From: Nonomuraea rhodomycinica
GTDB taxonomy: Bacteria; Actinomycetota; Actinomycetes; Streptosporangiales; Streptosporangiaceae
Assembly: GCF_013363995.1 (NCBI RefSeq)
Contig: NZ_JABWGO010000001.1
Coordinates: forward strand, 1,497,222 to 1,561,221
Direction of reading: 5' to 3'
Length of the DNA: 64,000 nt
The notes beneath the pieces were generated by a model. That model did not search any database and was not told the DNA's origin. It saw only the letters and a list, made by a program, of their open reading frames with translations. Positions within the stretch are counted from its first letter, which is position 1. The number at the start of each line of letters is the position of its first letter. Positions 56,972 to 64,000 of this stretch are shown piece by piece. Both the position numbers and the translations under genes were made by a program.

Positions 56972-58455
56972 CACTGCTCCTTACGGGGGAGGCCGGGCCC
57001 GGCGGTGCGGGCGGTCAGGCGGAGGTCGGGGCCGACGCGGGTGACGTCGTCCAGCACGAGACGGTGGATGCCGGCGATGCCGGTGACGCCGGCGTCGCCG
57101 AGGGCGGCGGCGCCGGAGCCGAGCAGGGCGGGCGCGACGTAGGCGACGACCCGGTCGATGAGGCCCTGCCGGAGGAAGGAGCCGGCCAGGGCCGGGCCGC
57201 CTTCGAGGAAGACGCTGACGATCTCGCGCCGGGCCAGCTCGCGCAGCAGCAGGCCGAGGTCGAGCCCGCCGCCGGGGTGGCGGGGGACGCGGACGACGCC
57301 GACGGCCCAGGAGCCGTCGGACCGCGAGCCGTCGGACCGGGAGCCGTCGGACCGGGAGCCGTCGGACCGGGAGCCGTCGGACCGGGAGCCGTCGGACCGG
57401 GAGCCGTCGGACCGGGAGCCGTCGGGTACGGGTGCGGGGGCTTCGGGGGCCAGGGCCAGCAGCGTGGGGGCCTCGCCGTCCAGGACGCGGGCGGTGGGCG
57501 GGGTGCGGCCCTCGGAGTCGACGACCACCCGCAGCGGCGGCCGTCCTCGGGGCGGTTCCGGGCTCGCTCGGGGCGGTTCCGGGCTTGCTCGGGGTGGTTC
57601 CGGGCGGGCGGTGAGGCGAGGGTCGTCGGCGAGGACGGTGCCGATGCCCGCCATGATGGCGTCGGCCCGGGCCCGCAGCCGGTGGACGTCGGCCCGCGCC
57701 TCGGGCGAGGTGATCCACTGGCTGCTGCCGTCGGCGGCGGCCGAGCGCCCGTCGAGCGTGGCGGCGAACTTCCACGTGACGTGGGGCCTGCCCAGCCGCG
57801 CGTACGTCAGCCACTCGGCGTTGACCCGCTCGGCCTCCTCGGCGAGCAGCCCCGTCTCGACGGCGACGCCGTGCTCGCGCAACCGGGCCGTCCCCCCGGC
57901 CGCCTTCGGGGTGGGGTCGGGCACGGCGACCACCACGCGGGCGATCCCGGCGGCGAGCAGCGCCCGGCTGCACGGCCCGGTGCGTCCGGTGTGGTCGCAC
58001 GGCTCCAGCGTCACGTAGGCGGTGCCACCGCGCGCCCGCTCTCCGGCCTGCCGCAGCGCGACGACCTCGGCGTGCGGGCCGCCGGCGTACGCGTGGAACC
58101 CCTCGCCCGCGACCCGGCCGGCGGCGTCGAGGATGACGCAGCCGACGACGGGGTTGGGGCTGGTGGCGCCGTGACCGCGGGCGGCGAGCTCGACGGCGCG
58201 CGCCATGTGGCGGGCGTCGCCGGCGGAACCGGCGGCGGTAGGGGCGTCAGCCGGGACGGCGCCGGCGTCCGTCGCGGGAGCGGCTACGCCGGCATCGGTC
58301 GCGGGATTCGCGGCATCCGCGACATGCTCGTGAGTCGCCGGCTCGGCGGCATGCTCACGGGTCGCGGACTCGGCGACGTGCTCACGGGTCGCGGACTCGG
58401 CGACATGGGGGTCGCGTGCGGGGTCGGTGGTGCGCGCCGTGTCCCTGGTCTCCAC
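56971..58455 (-). CDS. ribD: Bifunctional riboflavin deaminase/reductase with repeat-rich additions
   Basis: Deaminates and reduces the pyrimidine intermediate. With GTG 58455, preceded by GAGGAGGAG at a good distance, the protein has 494 aa. The deaminase domain (about 84-210) has its zinc site in HAE (128-130) and PC (153) with a second Cys at 162 (CDHTGRTGPC). The reductase domain follows (VTWKFAATLDGRSAAADGSSQW ... FLEGGPALAGSFL). RibD is usually 340-380 aa. Extra sequence is an N-terminal part of about 80 residues with three REHVAESAT-type repeats, and an internal loop with two PEPPRAS units and seven DGSRS units (57311-57426 in DNA). Catalytic residues are intact. Confidence 0.95.
   Translation of the reverse strand: METRDTARTTDPARDPHVAESATREHVAESATREHAAEPATHEHVADAANPATDAGVAAPATDAGAVPADAPTAAGSAGDARHMARAVELAARGHGATSPNPVVGCVILDAAGRVAGEGFHAYAGGPHAEVVALRQAGERARGGTAYVTLEPCDHTGRTGPCSRALLAAGIARVVVAVPDPTPKAAGGTARLREHGVAVETGLLAEEAERVNAEWLTYARLGRPHVTWKFAATLDGRSAAADGSSQWITSPEARADVHRLRARADAIMAGIGTVLADDPRLTARPEPPRASPEPPRASPEPPRGRPPLRVVVDSEGRTPPTARVLDGEAPTLLALAPEAPAPVPDGSRSDGSRSDGSRSDGSRSDGSRSDGSRSDGSRSDGSWAVGVVRVPRHPGGGLDLGLLLRELARREIVSVFLEGGPALAGSFLRQGLIDRVVAYVAPALLGSGAAALGDAGVTGIAGIHRLVLDDVTRVGPDLRLTARTAGPGLPRKEQ
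57311..57426. repeat. 15-bp tandem repeat inside ribD
   Basis: Seven full copies and a partial eighth of GAGCCGTCGGACCGG, encoding DGSRS in the minus-strand ribD frame. Copies 2-7 are identical and copy 1 differs by one base. The length is a multiple of three, so the frame is kept. Confidence 0.97.
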
Positions 58456-58558
58456 CCCGGGTCTCCTCCTCGCCATCGGCTCTCGGCCATGGCGGGCCCC
58501 GGGGGATCGGACGATGCGCGTACGCATCACAGAGGCGCCCGGCGATCGCCGGACACCC

Positions 58559-58685
58559 GCGCGCTTCCTCCCATCCGGACTTTGACCGTCGGTCCCGGAA
58601 TTCCACCGGGTCAACCGGCCGATGGCATCGGCCGGGTCGCGGACTGTAACCGCCGGTTCGGAGTTTCACCGACCCCGGAGCACGC
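58559..58685 (-). ncRNA. FMN riboswitch (RFN element)
   Basis: Upstream of ribD, the minus strand carries the RFN consensus blocks GGTGAAACTCCGAACCGGCGGT, split here as GGTGAAACTCC and CCGGCGGT. ACAGTCCGCGACCC, GACCGACGGTCAAAGTC and CGGATGGGAGGAAGC follow. The P1 helix GCGTGCT pairs with AGCGCGC (58559-58565). FMN binding should reduce expression of the rib operon. The next 100 bases (58456-58558) contain the expression platform before the ribD ribosome site; GGCGATCGCC (58540s) could form part of it. Confidence 0.96.
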
Positions 58686-58733
58686 TAGCTCTGTTCTTGT
58701 ACCAGTTTGCCATGCCGCCGAAGCGACATGCGC

Positions 58734-58769
58734 CCACCCCCCACTATGGCAACCAAGCGGTCGCTTGGT
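58734..58769 (-). promoter_or_regulatory. Likely rib operon promoter with an embedded palindrome
   Basis: On the minus strand TTGACC (-35, overlapping the palindrome's outer edge), an 18-bp spacer and CATAGT (-10) lie about 60 bp upstream of the riboswitch. A perfect inverted repeat ACCAAGCG-GT-CGCTTGGT (58752-58769, plus-strand reading) fills the spacer. Such repeats are typical operators of TetR-type repressors. No TetR gene adjoins it. Confidence 0.6.
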
Positions 58770-58787
58770 CAAATGAAGGGAAGGGGC

Positions 58788-59597
58788 TCACGCGGCCATG
58801 ATGCGCCGGGCCTCGCGGGCCGCCGGGGAGTATCGGACCTGGGCCGGGATGATTCCGAGCCCGGTGTGCAGGGCGCGCAGCGTGGCCGTCGCCCACAGGT
58901 CGCCGACCGGGGTGGCGGGCAGCCCGTACAGGCGGCGCGCCCAGCGCGGCATGGTCGCGAACGCGAGCAGGGTGAGGGCCGGCAGCGCCGGGCGCAGGGG
59001 CGTGAGGATGAGCGGGAGCGGGGCGTTCAGCGACAGGCGCAGGGGATGCGCGGCCTCGGGCACGAAGCGCAGGCCCGGACGCTGGGCCTCGATGTAGTCG
59101 CGCATCTCGGCGACCGTGCCGGGGACGCTGTCGGGCGCGAGCCCGACCACCTCGGCCGCGCGCCGCCACTCGGCCACGAACGTGTCGGCCTCGGCGTCGG
59201 TGAGCCGGACCCCGCCGCGCCGCGCCACCGACAGGTAGGAGTCCACCTCGCCGACGTGCACCCACCGCAGCGCCTCGGGCTCGTCGAGGCGGTACTCCTC
59301 CCCGGTGTCCGGGTCGTACGCGGTCAGGCTGGAGTGGATCTTGCGGACGCGCCGGGCCGCCCGTTCCACCTCGGCGTGGCTCCCGTACGTACGGATGCGG
59401 ACGAACTCGGTGGTGCGCACGAACCGCGACCACGCCTCGGAGGGGTCCATGAGGGAGGAGTGCTGGAGGACGCCGCGCATGGCGCGGGGGTGCAGCCCCT
59501 GCATGAGGAGCGCGCGCAGGCCGCCGACGAGCAGGATCGGCTCCCCCATCACCCGCCAGGTCACCGAACGGGGGCCGAAAAGGCCATGATCCGCCAT
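58788..59597 (-). CDS. DUF2236 (MpaB-type) oxygenase-like protein
   Basis: Member of the latex-clearing/mycophenolic-acid oxygenase-like DUF2236 family, some of which bind heme. The 269-aa product shows FGPRSVTWRVMGEPILLVGGLRALLMQGLHPRAMRGVLQHS (family start), then RTTEFVRIRTYGSHAEVERAARRVRKIHSSLTAYD and ALRWVHVGEVDSYL. The substrate is unknown. It is the gene between the MauE-like gene and the rib promoter. Confidence 0.92.
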   Translation of the reverse strand: MADHGLFGPRSVTWRVMGEPILLVGGLRALLMQGLHPRAMRGVLQHSSLMDPSEAWSRFVRTTEFVRIRTYGSHAEVERAARRVRKIHSSLTAYDPDTGEEYRLDEPEALRWVHVGEVDSYLSVARRGGVRLTDAEADTFVAEWRRAAEVVGLAPDSVPGTVAEMRDYIEAQRPGLRFVPEAAHPLRLSLNAPLPLILTPLRPALPALTLLAFATMPRWARRLYGLPATPVGDLWATATLRALHTGLGIIPAQVRYSPAAREARRIMAA

Positions 59598-59679
59598 AAG
59601 TGGGCAGTTACCCAGGTCTGGAGGGCTTTATGTCACTTCGCCAGGTGACAGCGGCGTTCGCGTCACGCTTCACGTGCCG

Positions 59680-59705
59680 CCCGTCACCGACGCGTCGGTG
59701 ACGGG
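59680..59705. repeat. Perfect 26-bp palindrome
   Basis: CCCGTCACCGACG and its exact complement with no spacer, 17 bp after the MauE-like stop and about 80 bp upstream of the DUF2236 start. It may be a terminator-like cruciform or a protein-binding site. Confidence 0.8.
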
Positions 59706-59722
59706 GTAGGCGCCGCCGGGTG

Positions 59723-60244
59723 TCAGGCGCCGGCGAAGAGGTCGACGAGGTCGTCGAACGCGGCGACGAGGATGGCGCCGATCAGCCCCGCGACGCCCGC
59801 CACGACGGCCCCGGCCAGCGCGGGCGTCCCCAGGGGAAGGGCGAGGCCGAGCAGCGTGGCGGTGATCAGCAGGCCGTTCCGGACGAGATGGCGGGGCCCG
59901 AGCGGGGCGGCGGACGCGCCGAAGCAGCGGCAGGGGGCGCGCCGTCCGCGCCGCAGCGCCACCGCGATCGCCACGGTGAACGCCGCCAGCAGCACGAAGG
60001 CCAGTGCCAGGCCGAACGCCGCGACATCGGGCGCCCCGGCGAGCAGCGGCACGGCCACCAGGAGCGCCACGAGCCCTTCCAGCGCCGCCACCAGCACCGC
60101 CAGAGGGCGTCTCAGGGCGCGGCTCACGGGGACGAGATCCGGCAGCGAACGGGCGAACCCGCTCAGATCCCGCGCCTTGGACACCGCCGTGATGGCGAAG
60201 ACCACCGCGATCAGCCAGGCGCACCCGACCCGCACGTACTCCAC
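59723..60244 (-). CDS. MauE/DoxX-like membrane protein
   Basis: The 173-aa product has four hydrophobic segments (about residues 7-23, 47-66, 75-95 and 122-165). The motif APCRCFG (about residues 102-108) is the CxCFG signature of MauE-type proteins, which serve disulfide or cofactor assembly in the membrane. The partner is unknown. Its upstream region of about 220 bp has no gene apart from the rpe tail duplication. Confidence 0.88.
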   Translation of the reverse strand: MEYVRVGCAWLIAVVFAITAVSKARDLSGFARSLPDLVPVSRALRRPLAVLVAALEGLVALLVAVPLLAGAPDVAAFGLALAFVLLAAFTVAIAVALRRGRRAPCRCFGASAAPLGPRHLVRNGLLITATLLGLALPLGTPALAGAVVAGVAGLIGAILVAAFDDLVDLFAGA

Positions 60245-60400
60245 TCGCGCACCTCCGCAGCCACTGTGCCGCCGATCACCCGGAGATCATGATGATCCGG
60301 GGGTACGGGCTCGGGCGCAATGGCGTAGGTCACATTGGCGGGTCACGAAGCCGTCGCGGCGCGAGCACCCGCACGTCAGCGCGCCGCGATCCCGGCGTCT

Positions 60401-60498
60401 CGGCCTGGGCGCCGGAGCGCTCGGCTCAGCCGGTGACGGTCTCCGCCTGGGCGCCGGCGCGCTCGGCTCAGCCGGTGACGGTCTCGGCCTGGGCACGG
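60401..60498. repeat. 42-bp tandem repeat at the 3' end of rpe
   Basis: Two near-identical 42-bp units (60401-60442 and 60443-60484) and the start of a third (60485 on) share CTGGGCGCCGG and CGCTCGGCTCAGCCGG. In the minus-strand frame the unit reads [17 protein letters not shown]. The rpe stop codon at 60468 therefore lies in unit two, and unit one repeats it beyond the gene. Confidence 0.9.
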
Positions 60499-61130
60499 AG
60501 GGCGTCCACGGCCGCGGAGGGGTCGCTGGCTCCGTACACGGCGCTGCCCGCGACGAAGACGTCCGCCCCCGCCTCGGCGACCCGCTCGATGGTCTCGGTG
60601 GTGACCCCGCCGTCCACCTGGATCCAGATCTGCCCGCCGTGCCGCTCGACGAGGGAGCGCGCGGTGCGGATCTTCGGCAGCACCATGTCGAGGAACTCCT
60701 GGCCGCCGAACCCCGGCTCGACCGTCATGAGCAGCAGCATGTCGATCTCGCCGAACAACCCCTCGTACGGCTCGACGGCGGTGCCCGGGTTGAGGGCGAG
60801 CGCCGCCCGCGCGCCGAGGGAGCGGATCTGGCGCAGCGTGCGCACGGGCGCCTTGGCGGCCTCGGCGTGGATGGTGACGCTGCCCGCCCCCGCCTCGGCG
60901 TAGGCGGGCGCCCATCGGTCGGGGTCCTCGATCATGAGGTGGCAGTCGAGCGGCAGGGACGTGGCCTTGCGCAGCGACTCCACGACGGGCAGGCCGAGCG
61001 TGAGGTTGGGCACGAAGTGGTAGTCCATCACGTCGACGTGCAGCCAGTCGGCGTTGGGCACCGCCGCGGCCTCGTCGGCGAGCCGGGCGAAGTCGGCGGA
61101 CAGGATGCTGGGCGAGATCTGTACGGCCAT
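60468..61130 (-). CDS. rpe: Ribulose-phosphate 3-epimerase
   Basis: Interconverts ribulose 5-phosphate and xylulose 5-phosphate. Ribulose 5-phosphate is the RibB substrate, so linkage to the rib genes is logical. The 220-aa product has the family motifs [61 protein letters not shown] and [33 protein letters not shown], with the usual metal and catalytic His/Asp residues. It is followed by a tandem duplicate of its own tail. Confidence 0.97.
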   Translation of the reverse strand: MAVQISPSILSADFARLADEAAAVPNADWLHVDVMDYHFVPNLTLGLPVVESLRKATSLPLDCHLMIEDPDRWAPAYAEAGAGSVTIHAEAAKAPVRTLRQIRSLGARAALALNPGTAVEPYEGLFGEIDMLLLMTVEPGFGGQEFLDMVLPKIRTARSLVERHGGQIWIQVDGGVTTETIERVAEAGADVFVAGSAVYGASDPSAAVDALRAQAETVTG

Positions 61131-61234
61131 GATGTGCCGAGTCTATTGAACCCCGCCCCGGCGCGCGCCCCCGCCCTTCCTCCAGCGCCTTCCCCCACAC
61201 GCCGCAGGCCGGGCCCCTTCCCGCACACGCCGCA

Positions 61235-61332
61235 GGCCGAGCCCCTTCCCGCGCTCACCTCGCGGGGCCGAGCCCCTTCCCGCGCTCACCTCGGGGGGCC
61301 GAGCCCCTTCCCGCGCTCACCTCGGGGGGCCG
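61235..61332. repeat. 31-bp tandem repeat between rpe and rsmB
   Basis: Three units starting GGCCGAGCCCCTTCCC at 61235, 61266 and 61297, with the start of a fourth at 61328; more degenerate copies lie upstream (61190-61234). After the array comes CATACCGCGGCTCCCC, twice. The 289 bp from 61131 to 61419 hold no gene. Confidence 0.9.
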
Positions 61333-61419
61333 CACACCGTGGGGGCGCCGCGCCCCCATACCGCGGCTCCCCCATACCGCGGCTCCCCCTGGTACCGCGG
61401 CCCCACCCGGGCGGCGATG

Positions 61420-63687
61420 TCACGCGCGCTTGCGAAGCAGCGCCAGGAACATCGCGTCGGTGCCGTGCCGGTGCGGCCAGAACTGGGCGTGCGGGCCGTC
61501 GCCCAGGCCGTCGACCTCGGGCAGGTAGTCGCGGGCGTCGAGCTGCTCCACGTCGTCGCGGCGCGCGATCACGTCGCCGACCACGACCCGGGTCTCCGCG
61601 AGGTGCGGGGAGCAGGTGACGTACGCGACCACGCCGCCGGGACGGGTGGCGTCCAGGGCGGTGTTCAGCAGGGTGCGCTGGAGGCGTCCCAGCTCGGCGA
61701 CGCTGGCGGGGTCGCGCCGCCACCGTGCCTCGGGTCTGCGCCGCAACGCGCCCAGACCCGTGCAGGGCGCGTCGAGCATGACGCGGTCGAACGCGCCGGG
61801 CCGCCAGGCGGGCCGCGCGCCGTCGGCGGTGATCACTCCGGCGTGCGCGGTGGTCTGCGCCACGAGCCGAGCCCGGTGCTGCTGCACATCGGCGGCGAGC
61901 AACCGCGCCCCACCGGGGAACGCGACGGGCCGCCCGCCCTCGGCACCATCGCGCAACGGCACACCCCGGCCGCCCTCAGCCACCCCGGAGACGGCCCCAC
62001 CCCCCTCGGCGCCTTCGGAGCCCGGCACAGACGGGCCGCCTTCGGCACCAGCGGCCGGCGACGCTGCGGGACGCCCGTCCTGTGCGCCCTCGGCAGATCG
62101 GCTTCCGGCGACGTCCTCTACGTCGCCGGGAACACTCGCCGTGTGCCGGTGCTCCGTGTCGCTGTACGCGGTGTCGCCGTACGCGGTGTCGCCGTACGCG
62201 GTGTCGCCGTACGCGGTGTCGCCGTACGCGGTGTCGCCGTACACCGCCACGGCGTCGAGCAGGCCCGCCTTGCCGCCGGGACCGGCGCACATGTCGAGCC
62301 ACAGCTCGCCCTCGGCCGAACCGGGCCGTGGCGAGGGTGGCGGGCCGAGCGGGACGCGGGTCAGGGCGAGGGCCACGAGCTGGCTGGCCTCGTCCTGCAC
62401 GGCCGCGCGGGTCTCGGCGACCGCCGCGATCTGCCCGGGGTCGCCCTCTGTCAGGTACGCGCCGTACGGCGAATAGCGGGTGGGCTCGGCGCCCGCGTCC
62501 AGCAGCTCGCGACGGGTGGCGCGTCCCGGCCGGGCCACCAGCGTGACCAGGGGCCGGGCGTTGTCGGCGGCGAGGAGTTCGGCGGTCTCCTCGATGCCGC
62601 TGCCGAGCGCGTCGCGGAAGGCGCTGACCACCCAGCGCGGGTGGCTGTGGACGACCGCGAGGTGCCCGGACGGGTCGTCGGCGAGGTCGGGCGCCACGAT
62701 GGGCAGCCACTCTTCGAGCGTGCGAGAGGCGATCTTGCGCAGCACGGCGTTGACGAACTTGGCCGCGCCCGGTCCGACGCGCTGCCGTACCAGGTCGACC
62801 GTGGTGCCCACGGCGGCGTGCGGCGGGACGCGCATGCGGAGGAGCTGGTGGGCGCCGAGCCGCAGGGCGTCGCGCACGGCGGGGTCGGGCGCGCGGTCGC
62901 TGCAGATCGCGATGATCGCATCGTACGTGCCGAGGCCGCGCAGGGTGCCGTAGGCGAGCTCGGTGGCCAGGGCGGCGTCGCGGCCCTTCAGCCCGCGCTC
63001 ACGCAGGAGGCGCGGGGTGAGGAGGTTGGCGTAGGCGTCGCGCTCGTCCACGGCGCGCATGACGTCGAACGCGGCGTTGCGCGCGGGGTCACGCTGTGCC
63101 CGCCCGGCCCCGCCACGACCACGCCCGCCCCCACGCGGCCCGCTTCCCGCATCGCCCCGTCCACCGGACAGACCACCCCGCTGCCTGGAGTGATCACCCT
63201 GCTGACCCGACGAACCTCCCGATTCACCGGACGAACGCGTCTGCTGACCGGACGCACCGCCCCGCCGACCGGTCTGACCAGACGCGCGACCCGCATCACG
63301 AACCGCGCCAGACCCGCGACCCGCGTCACGACCCGCGCCAGACCCGCGACCCGCGTCACGACCCGCGCCGCTTCCGGTGCCGCCCACGCGACCCGCACCG
63401 GCTCCTCGGCCCGTACCAGCTCCTCGGCCTGTACCGGCGCCGCGACCTGCACCGGCCCCGCGACCTGCACCGGCTCCTCGGCCCGTACCGGCCCGTCCGC
63501 CCGCACCGGCTCCCCGGCCCGTGCCGGACCCTCGGCCCGTTCCCGACCCTCGGCCCGCGCCGGAGTCGCGCCACGCGTCACGTCCGGAACCGCGGCCGCC
63601 TTCGCGCCCCGTGTCCCGGCCCGCTCCGCCGCTGCCTTCGCGGCCGGTGCCGCGGTCCTCGGGCCCACGGCCCCCGCTGGTGCTCAT
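61420..63687 (-). CDS. rsmB: 16S rRNA m5C967 methyltransferase with repeat insertions
   Basis: SAM-dependent m5C methylation of 16S rRNA. The 755-aa product has an RNA-binding NusB-like domain (about 198-330) and a methyltransferase domain: SAM motif I DMCAGPGGKAG (465-475), LLAADVQQHR (596-605), DAPC with C642, and TCS with C692, both cysteines of the mechanism. E. coli RsmB is about 430 aa. The excess comes from two parts. One is about 195 N-terminal residues of GRGAGAG/GRDAGRGS repeats. The other is about 110 residues inserted directly after motif I (about 483-592), beginning with five YGDTA units and a YSDTE. ATG 63687 follows GGAGG. Confidence 0.95.
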   Translation of the reverse strand: MSTSGGRGPEDRGTGREGSGGAGRDTGREGGRGSGRDAWRDSGAGRGSGTGRGSGTGRGAGAGGRAGTGRGAGAGRGAGAGRGAGTGRGAGTGRGAGAGRVGGTGSGAGRDAGRGSGAGRDAGRGSGAVRDAGRASGQTGRRGGASGQQTRSSGESGGSSGQQGDHSRQRGGLSGGRGDAGSGPRGGGRGRGGAGRAQRDPARNAAFDVMRAVDERDAYANLLTPRLLRERGLKGRDAALATELAYGTLRGLGTYDAIIAICSDRAPDPAVRDALRLGAHQLLRMRVPPHAAVGTTVDLVRQRVGPGAAKFVNAVLRKIASRTLEEWLPIVAPDLADDPSGHLAVVHSHPRWVVSAFRDALGSGIEETAELLAADNARPLVTLVARPGRATRRELLDAGAEPTRYSPYGAYLTEGDPGQIAAVAETRAAVQDEASQLVALALTRVPLGPPPSPRPGSAEGELWLDMCAGPGGKAGLLDAVAVYGDTAYGDTAYGDTAYGDTAYGDTAYSDTEHRHTASVPGDVEDVAGSRSAEGAQDGRPAASPAAGAEGGPSVPGSEGAEGGGAVSGVAEGGRGVPLRDGAEGGRPVAFPGGARLLAADVQQHRARLVAQTTAHAGVITADGARPAWRPGAFDRVMLDAPCTGLGALRRRPEARWRRDPASVAELGRLQRTLLNTALDATRPGGVVAYVTCSPHLAETRVVVGDVIARRDDVEQLDARDYLPEVDGLGDGPHAQFWPHRHGTDAMFLALLRKRA
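62152..62241. repeat. 15-bp tandem repeat inside rsmB
   Basis: Five copies of GTACGCGGTGTCGCC-type units plus one variant unit encode YGDTA in the minus-strand rsmB frame. Copies are nearly identical at the DNA level, pointing to recent expansion by slippage or unequal exchange. Confidence 0.95.
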
Positions 63688-63704
63688 CCCCTCCGGCTTT
63701 CCCT

Positions 63705-63742
63705 CATCTGTGTGCCGTCACCACATCTGTGTGCCGTCACCA
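63705..63742. repeat. 19-bp direct duplication upstream of rsmB
   Basis: CATCTGTGTGCCGTCACCA occurs twice in a row (63705-63723 and 63724-63742) in the 239-bp gap between fmt and rsmB. No gene is visible in that gap. Confidence 0.95.
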
Positions 63743-63926
63743 CCCGGCAGGCCCGCCGGACACATGTCGGCCAACGGTACGCCCTGCCGCCGTCGTCCCC
63801 GCCCACCGGTCACCGCTCGGCCGGCTCAGGCCGAGCGCCTCACGCGCGGGCCGATGACCATCGAACGCCCGCGACGCGCGGCGGCGCGGCACTCCCGAGG
63901 GCCACGGGGTCAGCGGCGTGCTCCGG

Positions 63927-64000
63927 TCACTCGAACCGGTCGCCGCTCTCCACGCGCGCGCCCCGCGCCCACTCCCCCGCGCTCATCACCCGCTTGCCCT
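63927..64000 (-). CDS. fmt: Methionyl-tRNA formyltransferase, C-terminal end (rest outside window)
   Basis: The minus-strand frame from the window edge reads GKRVMSAGEWARGARVESGDRFE-stop. GKR..M.A..WARGAR is the typical end of actinobacterial Fmt, and fmt directly upstream of rsmB is a widespread order. Only 24 codons are visible, so the call rests on motif and synteny. Confidence 0.85.
   Translation of the reverse strand, partial: GKRVMSAGEWARGARVESGDRFE

Noticed and set aside
57311..57426. Possible CRISPR-like array
   Set aside because: The units are contiguous 15-mers without spacers and lie in frame in ribD.
61235..61332. Possible CRISPR array between rpe and rsmB
   Set aside because: The 31-bp units are directly adjacent with no unique spacers, and no cas genes are near.

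Overview
The window is a high-GC actinobacterial chromosome segment. Its division and cell-wall cluster has the actinobacterial form: mraZ-rsmH-ftsL-ftsI-murE-murF-mraY-murD-ftsW-murG-murC-ftsQ-ftsZ, then yggS-sepF-yggT-divIVA, with ileS beyond it. Together with DUF3040, TgpA-type transglutaminase, AfsR/SARP and F420-enzyme genes this suggests a filamentous actinomycete. Streptosporangiales (Nonomuraea/Streptosporangium-like) is my best guess by inference. No plasmid, phage, insertion sequence, tRNA, rRNA or CRISPR array was seen.

Layout. 1-876: 3' end of ileS (+). 1020-25105: a minus-strand block read from right (mraZ) to left (divIVA), followed by an 874-aa membrane protein with two Cys-cluster domains. 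The core genes from rsmH to murC mostly overlap by about 4 nt, so they are probably one translationally coupled operon under a MraZ-repeat promoter; ftsZ has its own 380-bp leader and a hairpin after its stop. 25583-30314: a plus-strand MoxR-DUF58-transglutaminase operon. 30460-39855: mostly minus-strand genes (DUF3040, DNA polymerase IV, methyltransferase, membrane protein plus MerR regulator, nusB-efp-pepQ, a membrane pseudokinase, an FAD monooxygenase). 39975-43732: a two-HTH TetR regulator, two tandem small secreted peptides, small unknowns and a dicarboxylate symporter. 44085-46134: an F420-type oxidoreductase and a divergent membrane-anchored EEP hydrolase. 46131-49785: a coxD-coxE-coxF-mobA-like maturation operon without hydroxylase structural genes in the window. 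49825-53546: a large AfsR/SARP regulator divergent from an AhpD-like protein and a small monooxygenase-fold protein. 53563-58685: the riboflavin operon (FMN riboswitch-ribD-ribE-pnuC/ribM-ribBA-ribH) plus a PH-domain gene. 58788-64000: DUF2236, MauE-like, rpe, rsmB and the 3' end of fmt.

The most distinctive theme is low-complexity or tandem-repeat protein sequence added to otherwise conserved enzymes. FtsI has about 616 cytoplasmic Arg/Asp/Gly-rich residues before its membrane anchor. FtsL has long tails on both sides of its membrane segment. MurF, RibD and RsmB carry repeat-derived insertions inside or beside their catalytic folds. The 874-aa protein is almost wholly Ser/Ala/Gly/Lys/Pro repeats between two small Cys domains. 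Non-coding tandem duplications (42-, 31-, 25- and 19-bp units) are common between genes as well. Other items worth attention are a pseudokinase lacking both catalytic aspartates, a TetR protein with two DNA-binding heads, paired two-Cys exported peptides, and a palindrome lying inside the likely promoter of the rib operon.
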